A DNA stretch of 64,000 bases from Peribacillus loiseleuriae (GTDB lineage: Bacteria; Bacillota; Bacilli; Bacillales; DSM-1321). Below are positions 37,322 to 46,722 of this stretch, in pieces. Where the stretch lies: contig NZ_LFZW01000001.1 of the NCBI RefSeq assembly GCF_001183985.1, positions 1,519,812-1,583,811 on the forward strand, given 5' to 3'. Numbering within the stretch: position 1 is the first letter of the stretch; the number at the start of each line of letters is the position of its first letter. The translations under genes were made by a program, and so were the position numbers. The notes beneath the pieces are model-generated. The model was given only the letters and a program-made list of their open reading frames with translations. It was not told the origin of the DNA and did not search any database.

Positions 37322-38530
37322 TCAATGTACAAGGTTCCTCTTAAATCCGATGAAGAGATAGAGTGTCAAAAATGCAATTGTAATTAACGGACCATAATCC
37401 ATCATTTTTTCATAAAGATGAATGCCATTGTCATTCATCATAAAAACGGGATTGGAGTTTGAAGGCTGTCCATTTAAGCCGATTTTTTCGTAGATGGGTT
37501 TCCAAAGAATAAAGGTAAAAGCAGCAGCCAAAAAACCGTGAACAATTCGAGCGAAGAAAAACGGTGAAAAACGAATATCGGTTTCAGCTAGGATACTCGC
37601 TACTTGAGCTTGGATGCTAAACCCACTAAAGCCAAGAATAAAGCTTGTAACAATGGCCTTCTGCATGAGAGTTGCCTGTTCGATACCGCTCGTCATTTGA
37701 GAACCAAGGGTTATCTCGGAAAGACCAGAAATGAATGCTATGCTCAATTCTTCTGGAAAATGAAGTGTATGTAATACGATGATAACTCCTTGTGCAAGAA
37801 AGGTAGTGATATTCATGTGAAATAGTAATTTATTTATTACAGAGAATAAAATAATAAATCCGCCAATCATTAATAAAGTGTGGATGGAAGAAAGTACAGC
37901 GTCACCGAGTAATTTACCAAGTGGTCGCTTTTCGTTCATCCGCGTCCGATGCATTTGCTGAAGTGCAGTCTTAATGGAAGGCGTCTTTTTATGATAGGAG
38001 TTCAACTTCTCTTCATCTTTTCCGTAAAATCTCATCATAAGCCCAACGCAAATATTCCCTAAATAATGAGAAAGCGCAAGCATAATACCAAGACTAGAGT
38101 TATGAAAAAAACCGACGGATACTGCCCCAAACATAAACAATGGACTTGAGTAATTAGTAAAAGACACAAGCCGTTCCGCTTCGATTCTTGAGAGTTGCTT
38201 TTCTTGACGCATTCTTGCTGTATACTTGGCACCAGACGGAAATCCGGATGCCATACCCATTGCTAAAACAAATCCCCCAACCCCTGGAACCTTAAAAAGG
38301 GGCCGCATTATTGGTTCGAGAATAACACCGATAAATTTAACCACCCCAAATCCAATGAGTAATTCTGAGATAATGAAAAATGGCAGCAAGGATGGAAAAA
38401 CGATTTCCCACCACATATTCAATCCTCTAATAGACGCTTCAAAAGCATCTTCAGGAAAGGTAATTAAACCTATAGCCATAATGATTGCTGAGGCAGCTAA
38501 TACGATTGTTTTGATTTTTGTTTTAAACAA
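37322..38530 (-). CDS. ylbJ: sporulation integral membrane protein YlbJ
   Basis: This 402-residue protein has about eight membrane segments and the family stretches MWWEIVFPSLLPFFIISELL and MGMASGFPSGAKYTARMRQ, shared with SpoIIIJ-unrelated nucleoside-recognition (Gate) proteins. In B. subtilis ylbJ is mother-cell expressed (sigma-E) and mutants make spores with reduced heat resistance. Initiation is from TTG 38530, eight bases after AAGGAGG; a longer ATG-started frame at 38566 would place that Shine-Dalgarno inside the gene. It is convergent with coaD. Confidence 0.9.
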   Translation of the reverse strand: MFKTKIKTIVLAASAIIMAIGLITFPEDAFEASIRGLNMWWEIVFPSLLPFFIISELLIGFGVVKFIGVILEPIMRPLFKVPGVGGFVLAMGMASGFPSGAKYTARMRQEKQLSRIEAERLVSFTNYSSPLFMFGAVSVGFFHNSSLGIMLALSHYLGNICVGLMMRFYGKDEEKLNSYHKKTPSIKTALQQMHRTRMNEKRPLGKLLGDAVLSSIHTLLMIGGFIILFSVINKLLFHMNITTFLAQGVIIVLHTLHFPEELSIAFISGLSEITLGSQMTSGIEQATLMQKAIVTSFILGFSGFSIQAQVASILAETDIRFSPFFFARIVHGFLAAAFTFILWKPIYEKIGLNGQPSNSNPVFMMNDNGIHLYEKMMDYGPLITIAFLTLYLFIGFKRNLVH

Positions 38531-38734
38531 AATCCGAGCCTCCTTAAAAGGGAATATGCTATGCACTCATTTAGAGAAATGATAAATTAGGTATAATATG
38601 TAAACTTATTCGTTGCAAGAGAGTAATCTTGTCCACCTAGATACACAATATGCACATAAGCCTGCAATTAAGACCATAACTTTGATAAGAAGTATGAAAT
38701 AACTAGATTGTTCAAAGAAAGGGGGAAGTTTGCT

Positions 38735-39532
38735 TTGAGAGAACCGAAAATCGGGCTGGCTCTTGGTTCAGGTGGAGCTCGAGGATTTGCTCATTTAGGA
38801 GTTATAAAGGTTTTAAAGGAGGCAGGCATATCGATTGATATGATTGCTGGCAGCAGTATGGGGGCGTTAGTTGGATCTTTTTACGCGGCAGGATCAGATG
38901 TAGAACGGTTATATCGGTTATCTAAAGCATTTAAAAGAAAGTATTATTTGGATTTTACTGTTCCAAAGATGGGGTTTGTCGCGGGGAAGAAGGTGAAAGA
39001 GCTCATTCGAGTATTTACATATAACAAAAGGATTGAGGAATTGGATATTCCGCTTGCGATTGTTGCCACTGATATCAAAAAGGGAGAAAAAGTTGTTTTT
39101 CAAAGTGGTCCAATAGCCGAAGCTGTTAGAGCCAGTATTTCTATTCCAGGAATTTTTGTCCCTGAAAAAATTGGTGATCGGTTATTAGTGGATGGCGGTG
39201 TTATTGATCGAGTGCCGGTCTCGGTCGTAAGAAGCATGGGGGCTGATCTTGTGATTGCTGTTGATGTTTCTAATGTGAAAAAGGAAATAGAGATTACCTC
39301 TATTTATGATGTGATTATGCAAAGTCTCGATATTTTACAAATGGAGCTAACGGAAAGTAGAAAACTTTCATCTGATGTGATGATCCGGCCTCATGTGGAA
39401 AATTATAATTCAAAATCATTTACAAATATAAATGAAATAATTACTATTGGAGAAGAAGAAGCAAGATTAAATATCGATAAAATTAAACAGTGCATTGATA
39501 CTTGGAAGGAGTCTTACAATAATGAGTCGTAA
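38735..39532 (+). CDS. ylbK: patatin-like phospholipase family protein YlbK
   Basis: This 265-residue RssA/NTE-type hydrolase has the oxyanion loop GLALGSGGARGFAHLG, the nucleophile elbow GSSMG (Ser41) and the catalytic Asp in VDGG. It should be a lipid esterase, though no substrate is known for YlbK. Translation starts at TTG 38735, eight bases after AGGGGGA, giving MREPKIGL, close to B. subtilis YlbK. It overlaps ylbL by 11 bp, suggesting co-translation. Confidence 0.93.
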   Translation: MREPKIGLALGSGGARGFAHLGVIKVLKEAGISIDMIAGSSMGALVGSFYAAGSDVERLYRLSKAFKRKYYLDFTVPKMGFVAGKKVKELIRVFTYNKRIEELDIPLAIVATDIKKGEKVVFQSGPIAEAVRASISIPGIFVPEKIGDRLLVDGGVIDRVPVSVVRSMGADLVIAVDVSNVKKEIEITSIYDVIMQSLDILQMELTESRKLSSDVMIRPHVENYNSKSFTNINEIITIGEEEARLNIDKIKQCIDTWKESYNNES

Positions 39533-40547
39533 AATTTATATTCGCTCTTTCCTCATAGCGTTAGTCCTGATTGTCGGTTCAACCTTTTATTATTTGCCTT
39601 ACTATGTAACAAAACCGGGAATGGCGCAGGAACTTGAACCAATTGTTTCTGTAGAGGGTGGTGATAAGGCTGAAGGAAGCTTTATGCTAACTACAATAAG
39701 AATGGGGAAAGCAAATATATACTCTTATGCGATGGCAAAGTTCAGTGATTATCAGGAGTTATTTGCTGAAAAGGACATTCGTAGGGATCATGAAAGCGAC
39801 GAAGAATATAATCTTAGGCAGCTGCATATGATGGACGGATCAAAGAATCATGCGATTCAAGTCGCATATGAAAAAGCAGGAAAATCGATAACTTTTGATT
39901 ATCATGGGGTTTATGTGCTTGGTGTGATTAAAGGAATGCCTGCTTCAAAAGAATTAAATCCTGGTGATCAGATTATTAAAGTAGATAACTTGAAGTTTCA
40001 ATCTTCCAAAGAGTTCATTGATTATGTTGCTGAAAAAAAAGAAGGCGACGAAGTTACCATTGTTTATATTCGCAATGATAAAGAAAGAACTGCTAAGATG
40101 AAGCTGAAAGCATTTGATGAACAACCGAACAAAGTAGGAATCGGGATTTCGCTTGAAGATGATAAGAGTCCGGTCACAGATCCTATTGTTAAAATTGATA
40201 GTGAGCAAATAGGCGGACCTTCCGCGGGACTGATGTTTACACTTGAAATTTATAATCAGCTGACCAAAGGTGACCTTACGAAGGGGTACCGAATCGCAGG
40301 GACTGGTACAATGTCTGAAGATGGAACGGTAGGCCCAATTGGTGGGATTCAGCAAAAGATTGTTGCCGCAGATAAAAGCGGGGCGGAGATTTTCTTTGCA
40401 CCAAATGAACGAGGCATACAAGATTCGAATTACCGTGAAGCCTTAATAGCTGCAAAGGATATTAAAACAGATATGAAGATTGTACCTGTAGATACTTTTG
40501 ATGATGCACGAAGCTATTTAGAAAGACTACCTAATAAAAACAAATGA
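39522..40547 (+). CDS. ylbL: membrane-anchored PDZ/Lon-like protease YlbL
   Basis: This 341-residue protein has an N-terminal membrane anchor (about residues 7-25), a PDZ domain (about 120-195, GVYVLGVIKGMPASKELNPG) and a C-terminal Lon-type serine protease domain with Ser234 in GGPSAG and Lys279 in GGIQQK. In B. subtilis YlbL degrades the SOS cell-division inhibitor YneA. ATG 39522 is set by GGAAGGAG inside ylbK; an in-frame upstream ATG at 39495 lacks one. A terminator follows. Confidence 0.95.
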   Translation: MSRKIYIRSFLIALVLIVGSTFYYLPYYVTKPGMAQELEPIVSVEGGDKAEGSFMLTTIRMGKANIYSYAMAKFSDYQELFAEKDIRRDHESDEEYNLRQLHMMDGSKNHAIQVAYEKAGKSITFDYHGVYVLGVIKGMPASKELNPGDQIIKVDNLKFQSSKEFIDYVAEKKEGDEVTIVYIRNDKERTAKMKLKAFDEQPNKVGIGISLEDDKSPVTDPIVKIDSEQIGGPSAGLMFTLEIYNQLTKGDLTKGYRIAGTGTMSEDGTVGPIGGIQQKIVAADKSGAEIFFAPNERGIQDSNYREALIAAKDIKTDMKIVPVDTFDDARSYLERLPNKNK

Positions 40548-40610
40548 TGACTCAGTGGGCTTCCTCTTTCAGAGATGAATGAGGGGAAGATCCATTGAGC
40601 CATCTTTTTT
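40546..40610 (+). terminator. terminator after ylbL
   Basis: GATGACTCAGTGGGCTTCCT pairs, with a few G-U or mismatched positions, with AGGGGAAGATCCATTGAGCC followed by ATC and a T run. Confidence 0.8.
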
Positions 40611-40662
40611 AGACTATGCTAAAGCGTGTGTGACCGTAATTTTATACGATCTATAAGTAAGT

Positions 40663-41874
40663 CTATTCATTGACAATAACAGGTGATCCATATTCACGCT
40701 GCATTAATAAGTGCTGGTAGGGTTGACTTAGTCCAAGAGCGTAAACTTGAGAAGCACGTATATCAAGTTGGATGGAAGGGTCGTTAAATGCAGATAGCCT
40801 GGATATGAGCGGTAAAGGGAGATTTTTTTTGATTTTACGTAAATATTCCCGTCCATTTGGATTCATCCCGAGTAACCTTAAATAGGATGGTGCTTCTTGG
40901 AATGCTTGCATATCATCTTTTTTCGTTCTGGTTAATAGGTGAACACACATCCTTTGAATCCTTGTCCATGTATAGCGTTTTGTTTTTAAAAGCGTCATAA
41001 ATTCATGAAAGGATGAAGCGATTGCTGCCATTTCCTTCATTCTGAACTCGATACCTTCTTCAATCTCATAGATATCGGCAAGTTCTGCCACCGATGCTGA
41101 AAGAATTTGATATTTTAGCAACGGCCAGTATTTTTCCCAATCATGAAAAGAATGGTAAACTGTTAAATATTGTTGTAATACCTCTTTTGTCGATTTAGGT
41201 ACGTATGTAATGATGTCCTTCAAATTTGTTTTATCCGCTATCGCTTTACGAATACCTGTTGCACTGGCGATTGGGCTGTTAGAAAGCTCAGTTTCATGAT
41301 AGCCTGCTGCAATTCGGTGAATGGTCAATGGTTTAATTTTAAATTGCTTCGATAAGGCTGCTTTTACGTATTCTAGACCAAGAATATTATTTGGCTGAGT
41401 TAAATCGAGTACATCTTCATGTCCTTGTAGCTCATTAAATGCTAACGATGCGGCCTTAGGATAACTGCATCCAGCCTTTAGATGGTGACGAACTTTTTCA
41501 TCAAAATCATCTTTGTTTCCCCTTAAAAATTGATAGGTGAGCATAAAAGGTTCTAGACGGCCATCTTCGCTCCCGAAACAAAATGCATCACAGTCAAGTG
41601 TTTCAAGAATACTGATAGCACCTTGAGCGAAAATTCCCGCCTGCTGTGTAGCGAATGGATAGGGCAGTTCAAAGACAAGATCTACTCCTCCAGCAAGAGC
41701 CATTTTTGCCCGGGCCCATTTATTCACTAAGGCAGGTTCACCACGTTGGAGGAATGAACCGCTCATGATAGCAATGACTACGTCGGCATTTGCCGCTTGT
41801 TTGCTCTCGACTGCATGATATACGTGCCCATTATGAAATGGATTATATTCAACTACGATACCTACTGCTTTCAC
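40663..41874 (-). CDS. ylbM: tRNA(Met) cytidine acetate ligase (TmcAL)
   Basis: TmcAL uses ATP and acetate to make N4-acetylcytidine at the wobble base of elongator tRNA-Met. The 403-residue protein begins MKAVGIVVEYNPFHNGHVYH, a nucleotidyltransferase fold with the HxGH-type motif, and has IMSGSFLQRGEPALVNKWAR and FCFGSEDGRLEPF typical of the family. Start is GTG after AAGGAGG on the minus strand. It is divergent from the ylbN-rpmF operon and its stop faces ylbL. Confidence 0.94.
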   Translation of the reverse strand: MKAVGIVVEYNPFHNGHVYHAVESKQAANADVVIAIMSGSFLQRGEPALVNKWARAKMALAGGVDLVFELPYPFATQQAGIFAQGAISILETLDCDAFCFGSEDGRLEPFMLTYQFLRGNKDDFDEKVRHHLKAGCSYPKAASLAFNELQGHEDVLDLTQPNNILGLEYVKAALSKQFKIKPLTIHRIAAGYHETELSNSPIASATGIRKAIADKTNLKDIITYVPKSTKEVLQQYLTVYHSFHDWEKYWPLLKYQILSASVAELADIYEIEEGIEFRMKEMAAIASSFHEFMTLLKTKRYTWTRIQRMCVHLLTRTKKDDMQAFQEAPSYLRLLGMNPNGREYLRKIKKNLPLPLISRLSAFNDPSIQLDIRASQVYALGLSQPYQHLLMQREYGSPVIVNE

Positions 41875-42059
41875 TTAACTACCTCCTTAAGAATAACCGT
41901 ATATAGTTCTGTTCTTACTTTATCATGAAAATGAAAGGGCTCCAAATCGCGAAAAATCACAGTTTAGCAAAGTAATGTTTGCATTGCTGTGAAAATTGGA
42001 TATTATAGTAGGAGTGAGATTCGTGAAACCTGTGAAAACTAGAATGATGAGCAAAGATT

Positions 42060-42325
42060 AATACATTTGGTTGCTTAGCTGTAGACGCCATCGATTCGAG
42101 TCGTTAGTTAATCAAACTGATGGGGGAGAAACCCACTCTCCATGCAGTTTGCTCGCCTTATGCTTATCACTGATAATCGGGCGCCATCCGCATTTCGTGG
42201 TGTCTAGCTGCATCGCCTAGCTTCCTGTGAAAAAGATGATTGTCCTAAGAAGGCAAAGGGCGCCATCTTAGTTCAATCCCTATTTTCTTCGGAAGCTAAA
42301 CAAGGCGATTCCGCATTTCATGGTG
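42060..42325 (+). repeat. family C repeat, copy 1 (compound)
   Basis: It contains TCGAGTCGTTAGTTAATCAA, GGGGGAGAAACCCACTCTCC, ATGCAGTTTGCTCGCCTTAT and GGTGTCTAGCTGCATCGCCT, all also present in altered form at 57545-57675. GCAAACTGCATGGAGAG-type complementarity gives an internal hairpin (AACTGATGGGGGAG with CTCTCCATGCAGTT). A second GCGCCAT block follows, so the copy looks compound. Confidence 0.8.
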
Positions 42326-42338
42326 TAAAGAAAAAATA

Positions 42339-42367
42339 TTGACAAATGGTAGATAGACAGCTATAAT
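42339..42367 (+). promoter_or_regulatory. consensus sigma-A promoter of ylbN-rpmF
   Basis: TTGACA (42339-42344) and TATAAT (42362-42367) are both perfect and are separated by 17 bp. It lies 27 bp before the ylbN start, as expected for a strong housekeeping promoter of a ribosomal protein operon. Confidence 0.92.
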
Positions 42368-42394
42368 TACCTTTGTTGCCTTGAGGTGATTGAT

Positions 42395-42916
42395 TTGAAA
42401 TGGACGATTGGCCAACTTCAAAAATTTCGAGATAAAGAATTACGGATAGATGAATTTGTGGATATTTCCGATATTAAGGAAAGAGATTCACAAATTCGCG
42501 GTGTATCGCCAATAAAGGTAACTGGAAGAGTTGATATTCACTCATCAGACATTACCTTTCATCTGCATTTATCTGGAACATTAATTCTTCCTTGTTCTCG
42601 AACACTGGTAGATGTGAAATATCCGATTGATATTGATACAACAGAAACCTTTATACTTAAAGCGGAGCTTGCTGAATATGCAATGGATGAAGCGACTGCT
42701 ATTATTGGTGATGTTGTGGATCTTATACCAGTAATTAAAGAAAATTTATTGCTTGAAATTCCGATGCAGGTTTTTTGTGAGGATGTCAATGTTGAAGGCG
42801 CTGCTCCTCAAACTGGGGAACACTGGTCTGTTTTGAATGAGGAAGAACAGAAGCAGAAAGTAGACCCTAGACTAGCAAAGCTTGCAAACTATTTTGACAA
42901 CAATAAAGAATCGTAA
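42395..42916 (+). CDS. ylbN: YceD/DUF177 family protein YlbN
   Basis: This 173-residue protein of the DUF177 family is linked in other bacteria to 23S rRNA accumulation, and the gene nearly always precedes rpmF, as here. It shows VDIHSSDITFHLHLSGTLIL, PCSRTLVDVKYPIDI and KVDPRLAKLANYF at the end. TTG 42395 (MKWTIGQLQKF) is chosen because GAGGTG is six bases upstream and B. subtilis YlbN starts similarly; the GTG at 42386 overlaps the Shine-Dalgarno. It is transcribed from the promoter at 42339. Confidence 0.92.
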   Translation: MKWTIGQLQKFRDKELRIDEFVDISDIKERDSQIRGVSPIKVTGRVDIHSSDITFHLHLSGTLILPCSRTLVDVKYPIDIDTTETFILKAELAEYAMDEATAIIGDVVDLIPVIKENLLLEIPMQVFCEDVNVEGAAPQTGEHWSVLNEEEQKQKVDPRLAKLANYFDNNKES

Positions 42917-42986
42917 TGGGGAAACGAGAGGAATGGAATGATTCATTCTTCATTGCTTCTTGACTTTTTATAAGGAGGTGGGAATA

Positions 42987-43160
42987 ATGGCTGTACCTGC
43001 TAGAAGAACGTCTAAAACTGTAAAAAGAAAACGTCGTACACACTTCAAATTAGTAGTACCTGGTATGACAGAATGCCCAAGCTGCGGTGAAATGAAACTA
43101 TCACACCGTATCTGTAAAGAATGTGGAACTTACAATGGAAAAGAAGTTGTGAGCAAATAA
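42987..43160 (+). CDS. rpmF: 50S ribosomal protein L32
   Basis: This 57-residue protein has the L32 start [20 protein letters not shown] and a zinc ribbon formed by CPSCG and CKECG, so it is the zinc-binding rather than the cysteine-free form. AAGGAGGTGGG precedes ATG 42987. It forms an operon with ylbN, and a terminator follows. Confidence 0.97.
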   Translation: MAVPARRTSKTVKRKRRTHFKLVVPGMTECPSCGEMKLSHRICKECGTYNGKEVVSK

Positions 43161-43171
43161 TTTCTTAAAAT

Positions 43172-43210
43172 AAAAAAACACAAAGATTATTATAATCTTT
43201 GTGTTTTTTT
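43172..43210 (+). terminator. terminator after rpmF
   Basis: AAAAAAACACAAAGATTAT pairs with its complement ending in CTTTGTGTTTTTTT; T run on the plus strand and A run upstream. Confidence 0.93.
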
Positions 43211-43337
43211 ATTTTTATGAAAACAGTTCGAGTTGTTTAACTATTCACAGGAATGAGGAACTAACGTTATTACAAGAAGGAATTGACGGTCAATTTCAAG
43301 AATACTATTTTATTCAATGAAAGTGAGGTTTAAATAC

Positions 43338-43482
43338 ATGACTAGCTGTGTTTTATTGGAAGAGTGCGATGGACTTGGAATTTTAACGCTTATCATAAAC
43401 CGACCTCAAAAAGAGAAATGCTATTATTTATGAAGTTATGGATAAATTAGATGCAGCCCTAATAACTGCTTTAGAAGATTGA
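43338..43482 (+). pseudogene. remnant of an enoyl-CoA hydratase/isomerase gene
   Basis: ATG 43338 with GTGAGGT upstream opens a frame reading LEECDGLGILTL then NRPQK, the N-terminus of crotonase-family enzymes. That frame stops at 43431. One base later in phase the family sequence resumes as RNAIIYEVMDKLDAALITAL, typical of the next conserved block. So a single-base insertion near 43408-43414 breaks it, and the rest (over 200 residues, including the oxyanion-hole glycines) is gone. Many Bacillus genomes carry a crotonase gene between rpmF and gerR, which fits this position. Confidence 0.85.
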
Positions 43483-43816
43483 TTTTGTGAAATGATGTGC
43501 CGAAATTTGAAAAATAAAAGTACATCACAGAGCAGTAGCGAAATTTATAGAAGAATCCTCAAAAAATTAGGTATGATATTTTTTCCCTTCTTCTATCTTT
43601 TCTAGCAAGTGCATATGAATATAGTACAGTGAGGTTGACTTGTAATTAATGAGGGTACATCCCTTGCGAGTCGCATTCCATCATCATTGAGTAAAGAAAT
43701 TGTATAGAAATAAGCCATGTGCAAACTGTTCTTTTAAGAAACAGATTTCTTACCCAAAAAAGTATGAGAGTACACAGTTATGCATAGTGGATAAAAAATA
43801 AGTTGGGGGGATTTCA
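43483..43816. other. spacer between crotonase remnant and gerR
   Basis: About 330 bp without a gene. I could not recognise any C-terminal piece of the crotonase here. It should hold the gerR promoter; GGGGGGATT lies just before that gene. Confidence 0.5.
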
Positions 43817-44434
43817 ATGTCAATGGCAAGGCAGGATGCATGGACTCAAGATGAAGATGTTCTACTAGCTGAGGTGGTTTTACGTCATATTCGTGAAGGA
43901 AGTACCCAGCTCAACTCCTTTGAAGAGGTGGGAAAGAGTTTATCACGAACTGCTGCTGCTTGTGGTTTTCGCTGGAACTCACATGTAAGAAAACAGTATA
44001 AATCCGGTATTGAACTGGCAAAAATGCAAAGAAAAGAAAACAAAAAACTACCATTAGTAGCAAAGGTAGAAGCTGTCTCTACAGTGACAGAAACCTCTGT
44101 TGACATCCCACAATTACAACCAACTAACTCAACATTTACTATGCAAGATGTTGTCCAGTATCTTACGCTCGTGGCGGAACAAACGTTAAATGATAGTCGC
44201 GACAGACAATTGATTACACATGAGTATGATAAACTGCTACGAGAGAACGAAAAATTGAAAAATGATTATAAAAAGCTGTTTGTAAAGCTAAGTTCAGTTG
44301 AAGATGACTATAATGCGTTGCTTCAAATTATGGAACGAGCAAGAAAATTAATTGTGTTAGAAGAAGATAAAAAAGAAAAAAAGGTGAAATTCCAGATGGA
44401 TAAGAACGGAAATCTAGAAAGGGTGGAAAAATAG
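43817..44434 (+). CDS. gerR: RsfA-family prespore/mother-cell transcription regulator (GerR/YlbO)
   Basis: This 205-residue protein has an N-terminal Myb/SANT-like DNA-binding region ([39 protein letters not shown]), a linker, and a long C-terminal coiled coil ([20 protein letters not shown]). This is the RsfA family; B. subtilis GerR (YlbO) is a sigma-E-dependent regulator of late mother-cell genes. GGGGGGATTTCA precedes the ATG; a second Met two codons later is also possible. It is convergent with ylbP across a perfect palindrome. Confidence 0.9.
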   Translation: MSMARQDAWTQDEDVLLAEVVLRHIREGSTQLNSFEEVGKSLSRTAAACGFRWNSHVRKQYKSGIELAKMQRKENKKLPLVAKVEAVSTVTETSVDIPQLQPTNSTFTMQDVVQYLTLVAEQTLNDSRDRQLITHEYDKLLRENEKLKNDYKKLFVKLSSVEDDYNALLQIMERARKLIVLEEDKKEKKVKFQMDKNGNLERVEK

Positions 44435-44523
44435 CTGAAGAAAAGAGGGGACGTTTGCTCTTTGGGAGAAAAATTTTGTGACGGTTGACTCTATATTAAA
44501 ATCGTTGGAGAAATTTAATTCCG

Positions 44524-44579
44524 AACATTATAAATAGCACAAGCGGTACTTGATACCTGCTTGTGCTATTTATAATGTT
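44524..44579. terminator. perfect bidirectional terminator gerR/ylbP
   Basis: AACATTATAAATAGCACAAG plus C (44524-44544) is exactly complementary to 44559-44579, around a 14-nt loop with GGTA/TACC. It ends one base before the ylbP stop codon. Confidence 0.9.
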
Positions 44580-44580
44580 T

Positions 44581-45048
44581 TTATTGGCTTATAATAGTTT
44601 CGGGTGTCCATAATAATGGATTCTCCCCCAAATCTCGATCCATATCATATGAAACTGAACGGAACCCCATTTTATCCCAAAATTTCTCTGATTTAACCCT
44701 TGGATTTGTTTTAATTGGCTTTCCGAAGCTTTTCGCGAATTCAACGAGAATCGATCCGTAATGTTTTTGTCTGTAATTCGGTAATACTTCAAGCTTCCAT
44801 AATTCTAAAAAGTCTTGTTTCGGATCGAAATATTGATCGAACTTTGCTTTTCTTTCGTAAAGGCTCATCCTAGCAACAAGCTTGTCGCCAAAGTAGATTC
44901 CATAAAAAGGCGACTCACTATCATTTTCGATAATATTTGTTTCTAAGTCATCCATCATAGATAGCTCTTGAATACCGTATTCTTTGAATTTTTTAAATTC
45001 TTCCAGCGTTTTATAATTTACCAATAATCGTTCCACTTTATAATCCAT
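44581..45048 (-). CDS. ylbP: GNAT N-acetyltransferase YlbP
   Basis: This 155-residue protein of the GNAT fold has FYGIYFGDKLVARMSLYER, LELWKLEVLPNYRQKHYGSI (acetyl-CoA-binding motif A with a relaxed Q/RxxGxG) and a C-terminal EKFWDKMGFRSVSYDMDRD. It matches YlbP by motif and position. The acceptor substrate is unknown. AAGGGGGAG precedes the ATG on the minus strand. Confidence 0.88.
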   Translation of the reverse strand: MDYKVERLLVNYKTLEEFKKFKEYGIQELSMMDDLETNIIENDSESPFYGIYFGDKLVARMSLYERKAKFDQYFDPKQDFLELWKLEVLPNYRQKHYGSILVEFAKSFGKPIKTNPRVKSEKFWDKMGFRSVSYDMDRDLGENPLLWTPETIISQ

Positions 45049-45521
45049 AAAAAAGCTCCCCCTTTTTACCGCAGTTTGTGTGAGTATTAGGAATCTGTGA
45101 ATAGCGAGTTATTAGCTGAGCTATCAATAGAATTCTGAAAAAGAAACCGCTTTACATGTATTATATAATAGTTAGCGAAACAATTCCCTAGAAAGATACC
45201 TAATTAACATAATATAATAAATTATTTGAATTATGTACATTTTTTTAGGTGTGAAAAGGATATAGAGACAGCGAGTCGTATATAAATAAAAAAAATGATT
45301 GATAATCCACATGAATGTTCCATCATTTTAGAAAAAAAGTTTCTAGATAAAGAGGATTTCATTCCAAGTGGATGTTAAGTTTGGTAACATAAATGAATAA
45401 AGAAATAATCTGGTGTTAAGATGCAACCATAAAATATGAAGGAAGACTTATTAAAAATAGGGAAACCAACTTTAAAAAAGTGATGTGGCGGAGCGTAGCT
45501 GCAATTTAGATTTTTACGTTC
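45049..45521. other. intergenic region without a gene
   Basis: About 470 AT-rich bases upstream of ylbP. No credible open frame on either strand. The ylbP promoter must lie at its left edge. A family A repeat begins at 45522. Confidence 0.55.
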
Positions 45522-45735
45522 GTGTTCAACAAGGAGGATAAAAAGAGCCGAGAAGTTCTGCGAGCGATCGTCTCAAACCTTTCGCGTATGTAGTAACGTT
45601 GAGGGCCGGGCTTGCACAGGATGTGCTGACTTCTATGTTGCTCGTCATGGACGTGCGCGATTTTAGCAGAAGGTCATTAATATGCTTTGATGCAATTCGC
45701 AAGCTTTTTTACCGGACTTTTTGAACATCCTCTTT
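45522..45735 (+). repeat. family A repeat, copy 4 (long form)
   Basis: It begins GTGTTCAACAAGGAGGATAA and ends CCGGACTTTTTGAACATCCTC. Like copy 2 it keeps the inner block with GCTTGCACAGG, GCTGACTTCT and GCAGAAGGTCATT. The shared CTTTGATGCAATTCGCAAGC is also in copy 5. No gene lies inside. Confidence 0.93.
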
Positions 45736-45836
45736 AATACAAAATCTAGTTTGTCTTTCAATTTAAACGGTAGCGCTGTTTAAGTTAATGATGCACCGTC
45801 TCATTTTCCTTCATAAAAAATGAAAGGTAGGGAGCT

Positions 45837-46721
45837 ATGAACATAGGAATAATCGGCGGCGGATCAATCGGCCTCCTATTTGCTGCTTATTTAAGTGATA
45901 CATATGAGACTACATTATATACAAGAACGAAAAAACAGGCTGATGTACTTATGGAGCTAGGGTTAACTCTTAAAAGAGATGGGTTCACTATGATTAAAAG
46001 GGTAAAGGTGGTGCCAATTTCCGAGGGCATTACTTATCATAACTTATTGTTTATAGCTGTTAAACAATATCAGATGGAAGATGTTTTCCCTATTATTCAG
46101 GACAGAGAAATGCCACTTGTTTTTTTACAAAATGGATTCACTCACATCAAAATGATGAAAGAGGCGGTTTCAAAAGAAATTTACGTCGGGGTAGTGGAGC
46201 ATGGGGCATTAAAACAAGGCAATACAACGGTTGAACACACTGGTATAGGAGTGACTCGAATTGCAGTTTATTCAGGTAATCTTGACGATTTTCCATTGTA
46301 TCATGAGGAAGTAGGTACGTTTCCTTTTATAGCTGAAAAAGATTATCAAGAAATGCTCCTGAAAAAATTATTAGTAAACGCAATGATTAACCCGTTGACT
46401 GCCATATTGAAGGTTGAAAATGGTGATCTGATTGAGAATCCACATTTTTATTCCCTGTTTAAAAAGTATTTTGAAGAACTCTCGAATATATTTGAACTTG
46501 AAAATAGAGAACATATTTTTTGCCATATTGAACAAGTTTGTCTGGCGACTTCGAAAAATCGTTCTTCCATGTTAAAAGATATCGAATCAGGAAGGAGAAC
46601 GGAAATTGATGCCATTACTGGTCATATAATGGAGATTGCAATAGAGAGGGGAAAACCATATGAAATGACCGCATTTATATATTCCTTAGTTAAAGGGATG
46701 GAAAGTCGGGAGAGTGAGTAA
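45837..46721 (+). CDS. panE: 2-dehydropantoate 2-reductase
   Basis: PanE reduces ketopantoate with NADPH to pantoate for pantothenate and CoA synthesis. The 294-residue protein has an N-terminal Rossmann motif GIIGGGSIGLLFAAYL, FLQNGFTHIK and VGVVEHGALKQG, and a helical C-terminal domain with the catalytic Lys in KKLLVNAMINPLTAIL and SSMLKDIESGRRTEIDAI. GGTAGGGAG precedes the ATG. Position matches B. subtilis ylbQ. The next gene starts two bases after its stop. Confidence 0.93.
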   Translation: MNIGIIGGGSIGLLFAAYLSDTYETTLYTRTKKQADVLMELGLTLKRDGFTMIKRVKVVPISEGITYHNLLFIAVKQYQMEDVFPIIQDREMPLVFLQNGFTHIKMMKEAVSKEIYVGVVEHGALKQGNTTVEHTGIGVTRIAVYSGNLDDFPLYHEEVGTFPFIAEKDYQEMLLKKLLVNAMINPLTAILKVENGDLIENPHFYSLFKKYFEELSNIFELENREHIFCHIEQVCLATSKNRSSMLKDIESGRRTEIDAITGHIMEIAIERGKPYEMTAFIYSLVKGMESRESE

Positions 46722-46722
46722 C

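Noticed and set aside
42060..42325. Riboswitch upstream of ylbN
   Set aside because: The structured sequence is a dispersed repeat also found at 57545, and a consensus promoter lies downstream of it, so it is not in the ylbN leader.
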